Positions 16,181 to 23,881 of a stretch of DNA of 41,440 bases are shown piece by piece. The translations under genes and the position numbers were made by a program. Positions within the stretch are counted from its first letter, which is position 1, and each line of letters opens with the position of its first letter. The notes beneath the pieces are model-generated. The model made no database searches. It saw nothing but the letters and a program-made list of their open reading frames with translations, and was not told where the DNA came from. The stretch comes from Lentisphaeria bacterium (GTDB lineage Bacteria; Verrucomicrobiota; Lentisphaeria; Victivallales; UBA1829), in NCBI GenBank assembly GCA_003526375.1, contig DPDG01000007.1, positions 33,941 to 75,380 on the forward strand, written 5' to 3'.

Positions 16181-16297
16181 ATTTTATATTTTATTTTATA
16201 TTTTATTTTATTTTGCCGACAGGAGGGTTTGTGTTGTTCGGGGGCTGTCTTTCCATTGGATTTCAAGTGTCGTGTATGTCAAGGGAGCATCATGCAA

Positions 16298-16924
16298 TCA
16301 TATTTTCTGTTCTATCCGGAAATCGTTTTTATCCAGAAACAGTTTTGACTGAAAACGTTTTTCTTTATGGTTGTACAATTTGTCCTGAAGCAGCAGATAA
16401 TCCATGGGTTCTCTGCCTTTTATCAAGCCTGCCCCATAATAAAGATAATCGCAGCGTTCCTTTTGCCTTTTTCTGCATGCCGGACAATGCAATGTTTCTC
16501 TTTGCAGATATATTCTATCCCCTTTTAACAATAGTTGCAATGAAGACGGATAAAAACCAGCATGATCGTCTGCATAAGCAAGACATGCCGTATAGATGCT
16601 TCTCATATTGCTGATGCAGGCATGACGCTCTGAAAAAGGTCTTGCACTGCCGAATGCAGGTATTTGAGTCAATAATGTATAAAATGACAGAATAAGAACA
16701 AGGCAGAACCAGCGAAGTATTGGTTTAACCTGAATCATCCGGACTATAAGATATCCGCAAAGGCATAAATAAAAAATGAAATAGAAAAACAGAAAATCCA
16801 CCGGGATATCCCTTATCAGAATATCATGAACATGTATAATCAGCAGTACCGAATGGATTGCCATGCCGATAATCAACAGTGCCGCAATGAAACGATGCTT
16901 TGCCAATGCCTGCCTGAATGTCAT
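16298..16924 (-). CDS. Membrane protein with pseudopilin-like C-terminal region, tandem paralogue B
   Basis: 208 residues. Same plan as its neighbour: about three membrane segments in residues 10-95, then a soluble part with CISNMRSIYTACLAYADDHAG, YPSSLQLLLKG, LHCPAC and YLYYGAGLIKGREP. The CPxC pair in the LHCPAC region is more cysteine-rich than in paralogue A. It lies directly upstream of paralogue A, and both have their own copy of the same control region, so they are probably co-regulated. Function unknown. Confidence 0.78.
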   Translation of the reverse strand: MTFRQALAKHRFIAALLIIGMAIHSVLLIIHVHDILIRDIPVDFLFFYFIFYLCLCGYLIVRMIQVKPILRWFCLVLILSFYTLLTQIPAFGSARPFSERHACISNMRSIYTACLAYADDHAGFYPSSLQLLLKGDRIYLQRETLHCPACRKRQKERCDYLYYGAGLIKGREPMDYLLLQDKLYNHKEKRFQSKLFLDKNDFRIEQKI

Positions 16925-17012
16925 GATCTTTTCTACCCCGTTGATGCCATTCTGAAAAACGAAAACGTTTCTGTTTATTTTTATTTAAGTTACATGTGAA
17001 AGATGAAAAATC
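16925..17012 (-). repeat. Duplicated control region, copy B, with LacI-like operator
   Basis: Nearly identical to 16075-16180 (a few substitutions), with the operator-like AACGAAAACGTTTCTGTT at 16958-16975. Identity runs from here through the first about 20 codons of the gene and then falls sharply. Confidence 0.55.
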
Positions 17013-17039
17013 AAATTGAATTTTATTTTTTTAAGTTCC

Positions 17040-17130
17040 ATACACAGGCCCTCAGATCGGCTTTGAGACGAAAGAATGTGTGAGCATTCTTCTCAAGTCA
17101 AGGGCAGAGTCCTGCTCCATACTATCCTTG
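17040..17130. repeat. Dispersed palindromic element, copy 2
   Basis: Alignable with 1678-1770. On the plus strand TTGAGA and TCTCAA form the outer stem, AGAAT and ATTCT an inner stem, with loop GTGTGAGC; GCCCT and AGGGC can add a further outer stem. On the minus strand the copy also reads as a 22-codon ORF beginning MEQDSALDLRRML. It lies between sugE (ends 17185) and paralogue B. Confidence 0.6.
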
Positions 17131-17184
17131 TGCCTCCGTCGTTTTTCTGGATTCCCGATACTGCGCAGCTTACTTGCAGGGAGT

Positions 17185-17502
17185 CTATTTCGACAGCAGT
17201 TTCAGTCCCGCGATTCCGCAGAGAATCAGGATCAGGCACAAAATCCGCGGAATGGAAGCCGAATCATGAAAGAGAATGATTCCGGCGATGACGGTTCCGA
17301 CTGCTCCGATTCCGGTCCAGACAGCATATGCGGTTCCAAGCGGAAGCGTTTTGACGGACAGCGCCAGCAGGAATACACTCAGCGCCATTGCGCCGGCAGT
17401 GAAGACGGACGGCCACAGGCGGGTGAATCCGTGTGAATATTTGAGTCCGACGGCCCAGCAGACTTCGAAAAGCCCTGCCAACAGCAGATAAATCCAGTTC
17501 AT
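17185..17502 (-). CDS. sugE: Guanidinium exporter of the SMR family
   Basis: 105 residues from the ATG at 17502, the standard SMR length; a TTG at 17514 is a less likely start. Four membrane helices fill the protein. MNWIYLLLAGLFEVCWAVGL carries the essential Glu of helix 1 in the AGLFEVCWAVGLKYSHGF context typical of SugE/Gdx, and LPLGTAYAVWTGIGAVGT is the subtype signature. It exports guanidinium in exchange for protons across the inner membrane. The two-hairpin guanidine-II riboswitch directly upstream strongly supports this function. The names gdx and sugE refer to the same gene. Confidence 0.95.
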   Translation of the reverse strand: MNWIYLLLAGLFEVCWAVGLKYSHGFTRLWPSVFTAGAMALSVFLLALSVKTLPLGTAYAVWTGIGAVGTVIAGIILFHDSASIPRILCLILILCGIAGLKLLSK

Positions 17503-17521
17503 TCTTTCATCCAACAGTTTG

Positions 17522-17567
17522 CGGAGTCGTCTCCGGGTGATTCTGCCGGCAGGGTCGTCCCTGCCGG
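17522..17567 (-). ncRNA. Guanidine-II (mini-ykkC) riboswitch
   Basis: On the minus strand two hairpins each close on an ACGA tetraloop: CCGGCAGGG-ACGA-CCCTGCCGG (17567-17546) and CGGAG-ACGA-CTCCG (17535-17522), joined by a 10-base linker. Two stem-loops with ACGR loops in tandem are the definition of the mini-ykkC/guanidine-II class. A predicted transcription start falls at its 5' edge, and the sugE ATG lies 19 bases beyond its 3' end. Guanidine binding is expected to raise sugE translation. Confidence 0.93.
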
Positions 17568-17573
17568 ACGCAT

Positions 17574-17601
17574 ACTATATCACAGGCGTGGCGGAATGCA
17601 A
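17574..17601 (-). promoter_or_regulatory. Promoter of the riboswitch-sugE transcript
   Basis: On the minus strand TTGCAT (17601-17596), 16-base spacer, TATAGT (17579-17574). Initiation about 7 bases beyond the -10 would begin at the first riboswitch hairpin. Confidence 0.7.
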
Positions 17602-17620
17602 ACCGCGGAACGGTATTTCT

Positions 17621-19588
17621 TCATACCACGGGGCGGAACACCGCCCTGCCGTGAACCATGTCCAGAGAATCCAGCGCCAGATAGATGAAGTTGCCGATCT
17701 TGTATTCCGTATGTCCGCGCGAGGCTTTGAGCTTGCGCGATTTCCTGTTGTAATTCAATTCCATGGAAAGATACTTGGATGGAACAAAGCCGTAAATGCC
17801 CAGATCCGTTATATCGCAGAGCAGTCCGTTTGAACTCACTTTCGAGATGACGCCTTCGTATGTCGCGACCTGCTCCCCGTCGATTCCCTGCATGCGCAGA
17901 TAGTGAATCTTCAACCTGTCGTTTGCCTCGAAATAGGCTTCGTCGTTCCGTTCTTCCCTGATGCTGCATTCGGAGGCGATTGCAGCCATGGTCTTTTTGG
18001 ACTTCAACGTTTTGTTTGTGTCCGCCGCCCAAAGCTGGCGATGCACGACCAGATCGGGATAACGGCGGATCGGGCTTGTGAAATGAGCATAACGGTATTT
18101 GCCGAGACCGTAATGAAGCGCATTTTCCTCCAGATACGAGGCTCGCGGGAGAGAACGCAGGAAATTGGAAACGATTACCGGTTTGCGATGATCGTCCGGC
18201 AGTTTCTCCAGAAACCTGCAGCAGTTCGTGCGGTTCATCAGATCGCCGGTCCGGATGTGGAAAGACTTCTCCATGAAGAAAGAAAATTCATCCATTTTTT
18301 CCGGATCGGGTTCGGGATGCACACGGAAGATTCCGGGAATCTTACGTTCGATCAGTTCATTCGCAACGGCGGAATTCGCGGCGAGCATACACTCTTCGAC
18401 GAGCTGATCCGCTTCCCGCTGAACCTTTCGCTCTATGCCTGTGATCTGTTTTGTCGCTTCATCGCAGAGAACACGGATTTCGCTGGTTTCAATTGCCAGG
18501 TATTCTTCGGTTTCGCGGCGCCGCCTGCGCATTTTCCGTGTGATGTCGATCAGCTTTGCAAGATTGCGTTTTACATTCGTCTTCCACTCTTTCGGGGCGG
18601 ATTCCGGGTCCGCCATGAACGCCTGCACCTGATCGAAATTCATCCGGTATTTGACATGGATCACGGAGTGGAACCGTTCCGATTTCAGTATTTTACCGTC
18701 GGATTCCCGAATCGTGAAAATGACGGAGTGTGCATTGGAATCACGGTTTGCCTTGAGGCTGATCTGTGCTGTGAGCTTTTTCGGCAGCATCGGCAGGAAC
18801 ATGCCCGGAAGGTAGGAGGAGAAACAGCGTTTGTAAGCTTCTTTGTCGAATTTCGAGCCGGCGCGTATCCATGCCGCGACATCGGAAATATGGACTCCCA
18901 GCTTCAATTCACCTTTTTTTTCGCCTTTCCCGATGGAAATTGCATCGTCGAAATCCTTTGCATCATGCGGGTCGATCGTGACACAGAACAGTTTCGTCAG
19001 GTCGCGGCGTTCGATTTCCAAGGGCTTGATCTTTTCCGCTGCTTCATTGTCCGCTTCGGTATACGGGGGACAGAGTTGAAACTCGGAGGCGACGGCATGC
19101 AGATCGCTGTCGATTTCCCCCGCCTTGCCGTAGACCTCCTCCACGCTTCCGCGCAAGGCTTCGGTATGCTTCGAACCGTTGTCCAGCAGACGCACTTTGA
19201 CCCAGTCGCCGCGTTTCGCGCCCTTCAGGGAGCCGCTGAGCTTGATATCGGCAATGAAATGGCTGTCCAGCGGTTTGAGCATCCGTTCGGAGATAATGCT
19301 TCCCGTAACGAATCTGCGTTCCCGTTCTTCTATTTCCATGATACGTCCGACGGGACCGCGTTCATCCCGGTTTTCGTTGATGATTTCCACCTTGACTTTA
19401 TCCCCGTGCAGGGCTCCGTTCACATGCTTCGGAGGGATGAAAACATCTTTGCAGGAATGGTCGTCCGGAGTTACGAAACCGAATCCGCCGGCGTTGGCGG
19501 AAAATTTACCGTTTATGGTTCTGAGATGCTCTGTTTTCTGCCTTGCGGTCTGTCTCTTCCCGGCTTTCTCTGATCTTTTTCTGCTCAT
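17621..19588 (-). CDS. rnr: Ribonuclease R (RNB-family 3'-5' exoribonuclease)
   Basis: 655 residues from the ATG at 19588, preceded by AAGGAGGGG. Residues 45-110 form a cold-shock domain (GKFSANAGGFGFVTPDD ... DVFIPPKHVNGALHGDKV). The RNB catalytic domain spans about 215-545 and holds the metal-binding aspartates in TIDPHDAKDFDDAISI, then HISDVAAWI, and HFTSPIRRYPDLVVHRQL. A C-terminal S1 domain follows (YEGVISKVSSNGLLCDI ... GFVPSKYL). It is shorter than E. coli RNase R, lacking the N-terminal HTH and the long basic tail. It degrades structured RNA in the cytoplasm, with a role in rRNA and mRNA turnover. Confidence 0.93.
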   Translation of the reverse strand: MSRKRSEKAGKRQTARQKTEHLRTINGKFSANAGGFGFVTPDDHSCKDVFIPPKHVNGALHGDKVKVEIINENRDERGPVGRIMEIEERERRFVTGSIISERMLKPLDSHFIADIKLSGSLKGAKRGDWVKVRLLDNGSKHTEALRGSVEEVYGKAGEIDSDLHAVASEFQLCPPYTEADNEAAEKIKPLEIERRDLTKLFCVTIDPHDAKDFDDAISIGKGEKKGELKLGVHISDVAAWIRAGSKFDKEAYKRCFSSYLPGMFLPMLPKKLTAQISLKANRDSNAHSVIFTIRESDGKILKSERFHSVIHVKYRMNFDQVQAFMADPESAPKEWKTNVKRNLAKLIDITRKMRRRRRETEEYLAIETSEIRVLCDEATKQITGIERKVQREADQLVEECMLAANSAVANELIERKIPGIFRVHPEPDPEKMDEFSFFMEKSFHIRTGDLMNRTNCCRFLEKLPDDHRKPVIVSNFLRSLPRASYLEENALHYGLGKYRYAHFTSPIRRYPDLVVHRQLWAADTNKTLKSKKTMAAIASECSIREERNDEAYFEANDRLKIHYLRMQGIDGEQVATYEGVISKVSSNGLLCDITDLGIYGFVPSKYLSMELNYNRKSRKLKASRGHTEYKIGNFIYLALDSLDMVHGRAVFRPVV

Positions 19589-19640
19589 TTCTGTCCCCTC
19601 CTTATGATTTGACACTGTTGCTGCATTCAAAAGCAGCCTG

Positions 19641-19667
19641 AAAGGACACAAAGGACAAAAAGGACGC
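19641..19667. repeat. Three tandem 9-mers (AAAGGACNN)
   Basis: AAAGGACAC, AAAGGACAA and AAAGGACGC lie head to tail, followed by a region with the inverted sense (TTTCCTGTC, CCTGTCCTT). The block could fold into an imperfect hairpin between the divergent rnr and panB genes. Confidence 0.5.
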
Positions 19668-19835
19668 GCTTTCCTGTCTTCCCTGTCCTTCGAGCCCTTT
19701 CGCAGTGACTTTTTCTTCGTTCAATACAAATATGCCCTCTTATTTGGTGAATTTCAAATAAAAAACTTTGCGTAATGATATTTTCTGTGTTATTTTATTA
19801 AAATACTGATCCGCTTAATTTACGAGGTGAGAAAT

Positions 19836-20642
19836 ATGGGAACGATGAAAAAACCGACTGTTTCGCTTTTCCGCAGGATGAAAAATGAAGGCAGAAAGAT
19901 CGTGATGCTGACTGCGTATGATGCGCCGACGGCAAAGCTTGCGCAGGAATGCGGAATCGATATCATTCTTGTGGGCGATTCTCTCGGCATGGCGGTTCTC
20001 GGTTATCAGAATACGCTGCCGGTCACGCTGGAACAGTCGCTTCATCATTGTGCGGCGGTCCGTCGCGGCGCTCCCGATGCGTTCGTGATCGGCGACATGC
20101 CGTTCATGACCTGCCATGCGAGCGAGACGGATGCTCTTAAAAATGCGGCGCGTTATTTGCAGGAAGCACAGTGCGACGCCGTCAAGATCGAAGGCGACGC
20201 CGCGCTTGCTCCGACTGTCGAGCGCATGGTTCATGCGGGAATTCCGGTGATGGGGCATATCGGACTTCTGCCTCAGCATATCAAGACCTCCGGCGTTTAC
20301 CGTGTGACCGGCAGGAAGGAAGAGGAAGCCGAACGGATTATTGCCGATGCGAAGGCAATGGAAGCGGCAGGTGTATTTGCGATGGTGCTTGAGTGTATGC
20401 CCGCCGAGCTGGGGAAGCAGATCACGGAAGCGGTCAGCGTTCCGACCATTGGAATCGGGGCTGGAGTGCATTGTTCCGGGCAGGTTCAGGTGGTCAATGA
20501 CCTGCTTGGGCTTTTTACGGATTTCCAGCCGAAACATGCGCGGCGTTATGCCAATCTTACCGATGAAATCCGCCGCGCTTTCACGGAATATGTTTCCGAT
20601 GTGCGGGAGCAGAAGTTCCCCGGCCCGGAAAATTCATTCTGA
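19836..20642 (+). CDS. panB: 3-methyl-2-oxobutanoate hydroxymethyltransferase
   Basis: 268 residues from the ATG at 19836, preceded by GAGGTG; a GTG at 19827 overlaps that site and is less likely. Conserved PanB pieces are all present: MLTAYDAPTAKLAQECGID, VGDSLGM (Mg-binding Asp), FVIGDMPFMTCH, VKIEGD (Mg-binding Glu), GHIGLLPQ, LECMPAELGKQIT and IGIGAG. It makes ketopantoate from 2-oxoisovalerate with methylene-tetrahydrofolate, the first committed step of pantothenate synthesis, in the cytoplasm. panC and panE are not adjacent; lpxA follows after a terminator. Confidence 0.96.
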   Translation: MGTMKKPTVSLFRRMKNEGRKIVMLTAYDAPTAKLAQECGIDIILVGDSLGMAVLGYQNTLPVTLEQSLHHCAAVRRGAPDAFVIGDMPFMTCHASETDALKNAARYLQEAQCDAVKIEGDAALAPTVERMVHAGIPVMGHIGLLPQHIKTSGVYRVTGRKEEEAERIIADAKAMEAAGVFAMVLECMPAELGKQITEAVSVPTIGIGAGVHCSGQVQVVNDLLGLFTDFQPKHARRYANLTDEIRRAFTEYVSDVREQKFPGPENSF

Positions 20643-20681
20643 GAAGATTCCTTGCGGACTGATGCGGATGAGCCGGAACGG

Positions 20682-20706
20682 AAAAGCGAAGGATTGACGC
20701 TTTTTT
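20682..20706 (+). terminator. Rho-independent terminator after panB
   Basis: AAAAGCG (20682-20688), loop, CGCTTTTTT (20698-20706): a short GC-topped stem running into six T. Confidence 0.65.
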
Positions 20707-20718
20707 CCGGAACTTCAT

Positions 20719-20746
20719 TTGCATGAATCTCAAAATGTGTTAGATT
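20719..20746 (+). promoter_or_regulatory. Promoter of lpxA
   Basis: TTGCAT (20719-20724), 16-base spacer, TAGATT (20741-20746), 35 bases before the lpxA start. Confidence 0.6.
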
Positions 20747-20781
20747 AACAGGCAAGAGAATAACAAGGGAAAGGAACTTCT

Positions 20782-21615
20782 ATGGCAATCCATCCAACCG
20801 CTGTCGTGTCTCCGAATGCGGAGATCGGGAAAAATGTAGAGATCGGACCTTATGCCGTCATTGACGATGATGTGAGAATCGGCGATGACTGTTTTATTGA
20901 TGCCCATGTCAAAATCGGGCAATATACCACAATCGGCCCGCGCTGCCGGATCTATTTCGGCGCCTTTGTCGGGGCGGAGCCGCAGGATCACAGATTTTAC
21001 AAGGGAATCCAGTCTTATACGGAAATCGGTTCGGATACCGTGATCCGGGAATATGTGACGATTCACCGGCCGCCTTTTGAATTCCTGAAGACGACGATCG
21101 GCAATCATGTGCTGCTGATGGCGTTTGTCCATATCGGTCATGATGTGATTATCGGAGACAGAGTCACGATCGCAAACAATACCGCGCTTTCCGGTCATGT
21201 GCAGGTCGGGCAGGGAGCCGTTTTCAGCGGCTGTGTGCTGGTTCACCAGTTCTGCCGTATCGGCGCTCTTGCGATGGTCGGCCCCGGAGCCCATGTCGGG
21301 CAGGATATTCCGCCGTTCTGCATGTTGCGTGAGAGCAATGTGATCACGGGCCCCAATACGATCGGGCTCCGCCGTGCGGGAATGAGCAATGAACAGCGTC
21401 TGGCAATCCGCCGTGCGATCCGGACTTTCTTTTTCGAAGGGCTCAACGCCAAGAATGCGCTGGAGCAGATCGAACGCGGTGAAAACGTGCTGCCGGAGGT
21501 TCATATGTTTGTGAACTTCATCAAGGAATCGCACCGCGGAATCATGCCCGGCAATCCGAAATTCGTCGGAATTTCCGATGAACAGCGTGAATTGATTGAG
21601 TCGCAGACAACTTGA
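20782..21615 (+). CDS. lpxA: UDP-N-acetylglucosamine acyltransferase
   Basis: 277 residues. The first 190 residues are left-handed beta-helix hexapeptide repeats (IHPTAVVSPNAEIG ... IGPYAVI ... VGAEPQDHRFYKG). His120 in AFVHIGHDV corresponds to the catalytic base of E. coli LpxA (HIAHD), and IGLRRAGMS begins the C-terminal helical part. It transfers a 3-hydroxyacyl chain from ACP to UDP-GlcNAc, the first step of lipid A synthesis, so the host makes lipopolysaccharide. It stands alone behind its own promoter, without lpxD, fabZ or lpxB at hand. Confidence 0.95.
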   Translation: MAIHPTAVVSPNAEIGKNVEIGPYAVIDDDVRIGDDCFIDAHVKIGQYTTIGPRCRIYFGAFVGAEPQDHRFYKGIQSYTEIGSDTVIREYVTIHRPPFEFLKTTIGNHVLLMAFVHIGHDVIIGDRVTIANNTALSGHVQVGQGAVFSGCVLVHQFCRIGALAMVGPGAHVGQDIPPFCMLRESNVITGPNTIGLRRAGMSNEQRLAIRRAIRTFFFEGLNAKNALEQIERGENVLPEVHMFVNFIKESHRGIMPGNPKFVGISDEQRELIESQTT

Positions 21616-21633
21616 TTTTTTTGAAATAATCCA

Positions 21634-21664
21634 CGGTTCCGTCCCTGTTTCGCATACGGAACCG
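21634..21664 (+). terminator. Hairpin after lpxA
   Basis: CGGTTCCGT (21634-21642) pairs perfectly with ACGGAACCG (21656-21664) over nine bases with a 13-base loop. No long T-run follows, so it may only slow the polymerase. Confidence 0.5.
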
Positions 21665-21701
21665 GTTAAAACAACAATTCATAACAACCGGGGGGTAAAC
21701 T

Positions 21702-22895
21702 ATGAATTTCAAAGCATTCCTGCCGCTTTTACTGCTGGCGTCACTTGCACTGTACGGAGCGGAACTCAATCCGTTCGCATTTCCACGGACAGAAAGATCC
21801 ATCGCGATGGAGTATTACGGACTTCGCGGCGCGGAGGCTCTTTCACCGACTGAACTGCAGGTCGTTTTCGGCACCAGTTTGGGCGGGGATTACGATAAAC
21901 CGGAGGCTTACAGCATCCTGAGCTTCGATGATCCCGCCTATGGTTATACGAAGTCAATCCGCCCGCGGAGTGTTTCGGTTATCAGACAGGAGCTTGAATT
22001 GAAAACTTCCTATGCCGGCAATTTCATGAAAACAGTTTTGAAGTTGACGCTGCCGCAGCCGATGAAGGAAGGATGCCGGTATGCCGTTGCTACGGAAGGC
22101 ATTACATATGGCAGGACCGGAGCTTCTGTCATTTATCCGCAGGAAGCCGGGAAAACGGAGTTCGTTGAGAAGAATATGGAGGTGCTCGGGTTCCGTGGAA
22201 TCGAGAATCTGGGCGAATCCTGCCTGCGACTGATGTTCGGTCCGGCATTCAATCCGGCGGAGGCGGCGAAAACGCAGAATTATCTGATCAAGATCAACGG
22301 CAGAGCCGTTCCTTTCGAGATGATTTCCACCCGTTCCGTGATTGACGGTCATCGTGCGCAGGGAAATCCTCTGGAGACGATTCTGCGGCATGACGTGTTT
22401 GTGAAATTGACGGATGCATCTGTGAAAGCGGGGGACCGGATTCATGTGGAAGTTGCGTGGAACGTCACGAGTTCTGCACAGGATGCGCTTCTGACCTTCC
22501 GCCCGGAGAGGACGTTTACGAGTGTGCTTCATATCGACGAATACGGTTATCTGGCGGATCAGGACAGCAAGGAGATGTATCTTTTCTGCTGGATGGGGGA
22601 CTATCCGGCTGTATTCGGCGGCATCCAGTCGAAGCTTCCGCTTCCTCCCTCAAAACTTTCCATTGCCTACCCGGAAAACCTTCCTTTCAAGGTGTTCAGC
22701 GAGAGGGACGGCAAACTGATTTTTTCGGGAAAGATCAAACCGGTTCCGCAGTCCAGAGCAGCCGGTGTCTGGAACCGTGATTTCCCTTCGGAAAAGATTT
22801 ATTCCATTGATCTGACGCCGCTCACTTTGCCGGGGACTTATTTCATCAGCATTGGCGGCATCGGGCGCAGCCTCCCGTTTCAGGTCAGGAAATGA
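21702..22895 (+). CDS. Secreted protein ending in a GH9-type N-terminal Ig-like domain
   Basis: 397 residues with a Sec signal peptide (MNFKAFLPLLLLASLALYGA, likely cut after residue 19 or 20). Residues 20-290 look beta-rich and match nothing I know. Residues 310-395 (LPPSKLSIAYPENLPFKVFS ... GIWNRD-like VWNRDFPSEKIYSIDLT ... PGTYFISIGGIGRSLPFQV) resemble the Ig-like domain that precedes the catalytic (alpha/alpha)6 barrel in GH9 cellulases. The protein stops exactly where that barrel should start, and the next DNA belongs to an opposite-strand gene. Either it is a truncated GH9 gene or a binding/accessory protein. It should act in the periplasm or outside. Confidence 0.7.
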   Translation: MNFKAFLPLLLLASLALYGAELNPFAFPRTERSIAMEYYGLRGAEALSPTELQVVFGTSLGGDYDKPEAYSILSFDDPAYGYTKSIRPRSVSVIRQELELKTSYAGNFMKTVLKLTLPQPMKEGCRYAVATEGITYGRTGASVIYPQEAGKTEFVEKNMEVLGFRGIENLGESCLRLMFGPAFNPAEAAKTQNYLIKINGRAVPFEMISTRSVIDGHRAQGNPLETILRHDVFVKLTDASVKAGDRIHVEVAWNVTSSAQDALLTFRPERTFTSVLHIDEYGYLADQDSKEMYLFCWMGDYPAVFGGIQSKLPLPPSKLSIAYPENLPFKVFSERDGKLIFSGKIKPVPQSRAAGVWNRDFPSEKIYSIDLTPLTLPGTYFISIGGIGRSLPFQVRK

Positions 22896-22906
22896 ATAAA
22901 AAGACA

Positions 22907-23872
22907 TCATGCGCTGGCGCGGCGGATGAACTTTGTGTCAAAGCTTTTTTTGACGATCTTCTGGCTCTTGGAACGGATGATGGATATGACGGCGCGGTTC
23001 AGTTCTTCGATCGGATGGGCGACTGTGCTCAGTGCGGGATAGATCATGTGTCCGCTGTTATCATCGTCAAATCCCACGACTGCGATCCGTTCCGGGATCG
23101 GAATGTGATGTGCGGCGGCGTAGTTCATGAATCCGAGCGCCATCCGGTCCGTATCGAAAAAGACCGCGTCCGCGCCGGATTCCATGATACGGGGACCGAG
23201 TTCCATGCCTTCTTTGAAATCGGAATGGTATTTGATCCGGATGAACTCCGGGCGTTCCGACAGCGCGGTTTCCTCGAATGCCGCGGCAAGCCCGGAGTCG
23301 CGTGTGCCGACATCTCCGCAGCGCAGAATCTTTTTGCGCCCGCTTCGGATCAGGTGGATGATTGCGGAACGGATTCCTGTTGCGCGGTTGATATTCAGGG
23401 TATGGCATCCCTCGACGCCTTTCTGATCAATGAAGATCACTGTCAGAGGATACTGGCGGAGAATGTCCACGATTTCCGTTGAAACATCCTCCGTCACCGA
23501 CGGCATCACCACCACGTGATTCGTTACGCCGGACCATTCCGTAAGCATATGCCGGATATTCTCCGGGTTGCAGTCAAGGCGCCCGATCAGCGGATAATAC
23601 CCGCATGCTTCAAGCTGCATCACAAGATCATGGAGTTTCTTCACGCTGACTTCCTGCATCATGTTTGCACAGATGATCCCGACGATGTTCGTGCGGTTCA
23701 GGCGCAGGTTGCGTGCCGCCATGTTCGGGATGTAATGATGCTTCCGCGCAAGCTCCAGAATGAGATCGCGCTTCTCCGGGATCACATGCGCCTGTCCTTT
23801 CAGGACACGGCTCACGGTCCGGATGGAAAGTCCGGAAAGTTCGGATAACTGTTTGAGTGTGATGCCTGCCAT
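22907..23872 (-). CDS. LacI-family regulator of the uxaBA operon
   Basis: 321 residues. Residues 4-60 form the LacI helix-turn-helix and hinge (TLKQLSELSGLSIRTVSRVL ... HHYIPNMAARNLRL). The sensor domain follows with NIVGIICANMMQ, a ligand cleft near residues 120-150, and AVVGFDDDNSGHMIYPALST. It lies 9 bases after uxaA as the third gene of the operon, so it should control its own operon. The candidate operator is the TTGCCA-N4-TGGCAA site in the promoter spacer at 26892-26907. The likely effector is a hexuronate intermediate such as tagaturonate or altronate (inference). Confidence 0.92.
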   Translation of the reverse strand: MAGITLKQLSELSGLSIRTVSRVLKGQAHVIPEKRDLILELARKHHYIPNMAARNLRLNRTNIVGIICANMMQEVSVKKLHDLVMQLEACGYYPLIGRLDCNPENIRHMLTEWSGVTNHVVVMPSVTEDVSTEIVDILRQYPLTVIFIDQKGVEGCHTLNINRATGIRSAIIHLIRSGRKKILRCGDVGTRDSGLAAAFEETALSERPEFIRIKYHSDFKEGMELGPRIMESGADAVFFDTDRMALGFMNYAAAHHIPIPERIAVVGFDDDNSGHMIYPALSTVAHPIEELNRAVISIIRSKSQKIVKKSFDTKFIRRASA

Positions 23873-23881
23873 GGTTCTCCC

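Noticed and set aside
16160..16215. TTTTATATTTTATTTTA-rich run as a replication origin or plasmid iteron
   Set aside because: It is a simple low-complexity stretch between two paralogous genes; no DnaA boxes and no rep or dnaA gene nearby.
17903..19573. Open frame of 556 codons on the plus strand
   Set aside because: Antisense to rnr, whose RNB and S1 domains are unmistakable.
19791..19805. TATTTTATTAAAATA palindrome upstream of panB as an operator
   Set aside because: It consists only of A and T in an AT-rich promoter region, so it is likely by chance.
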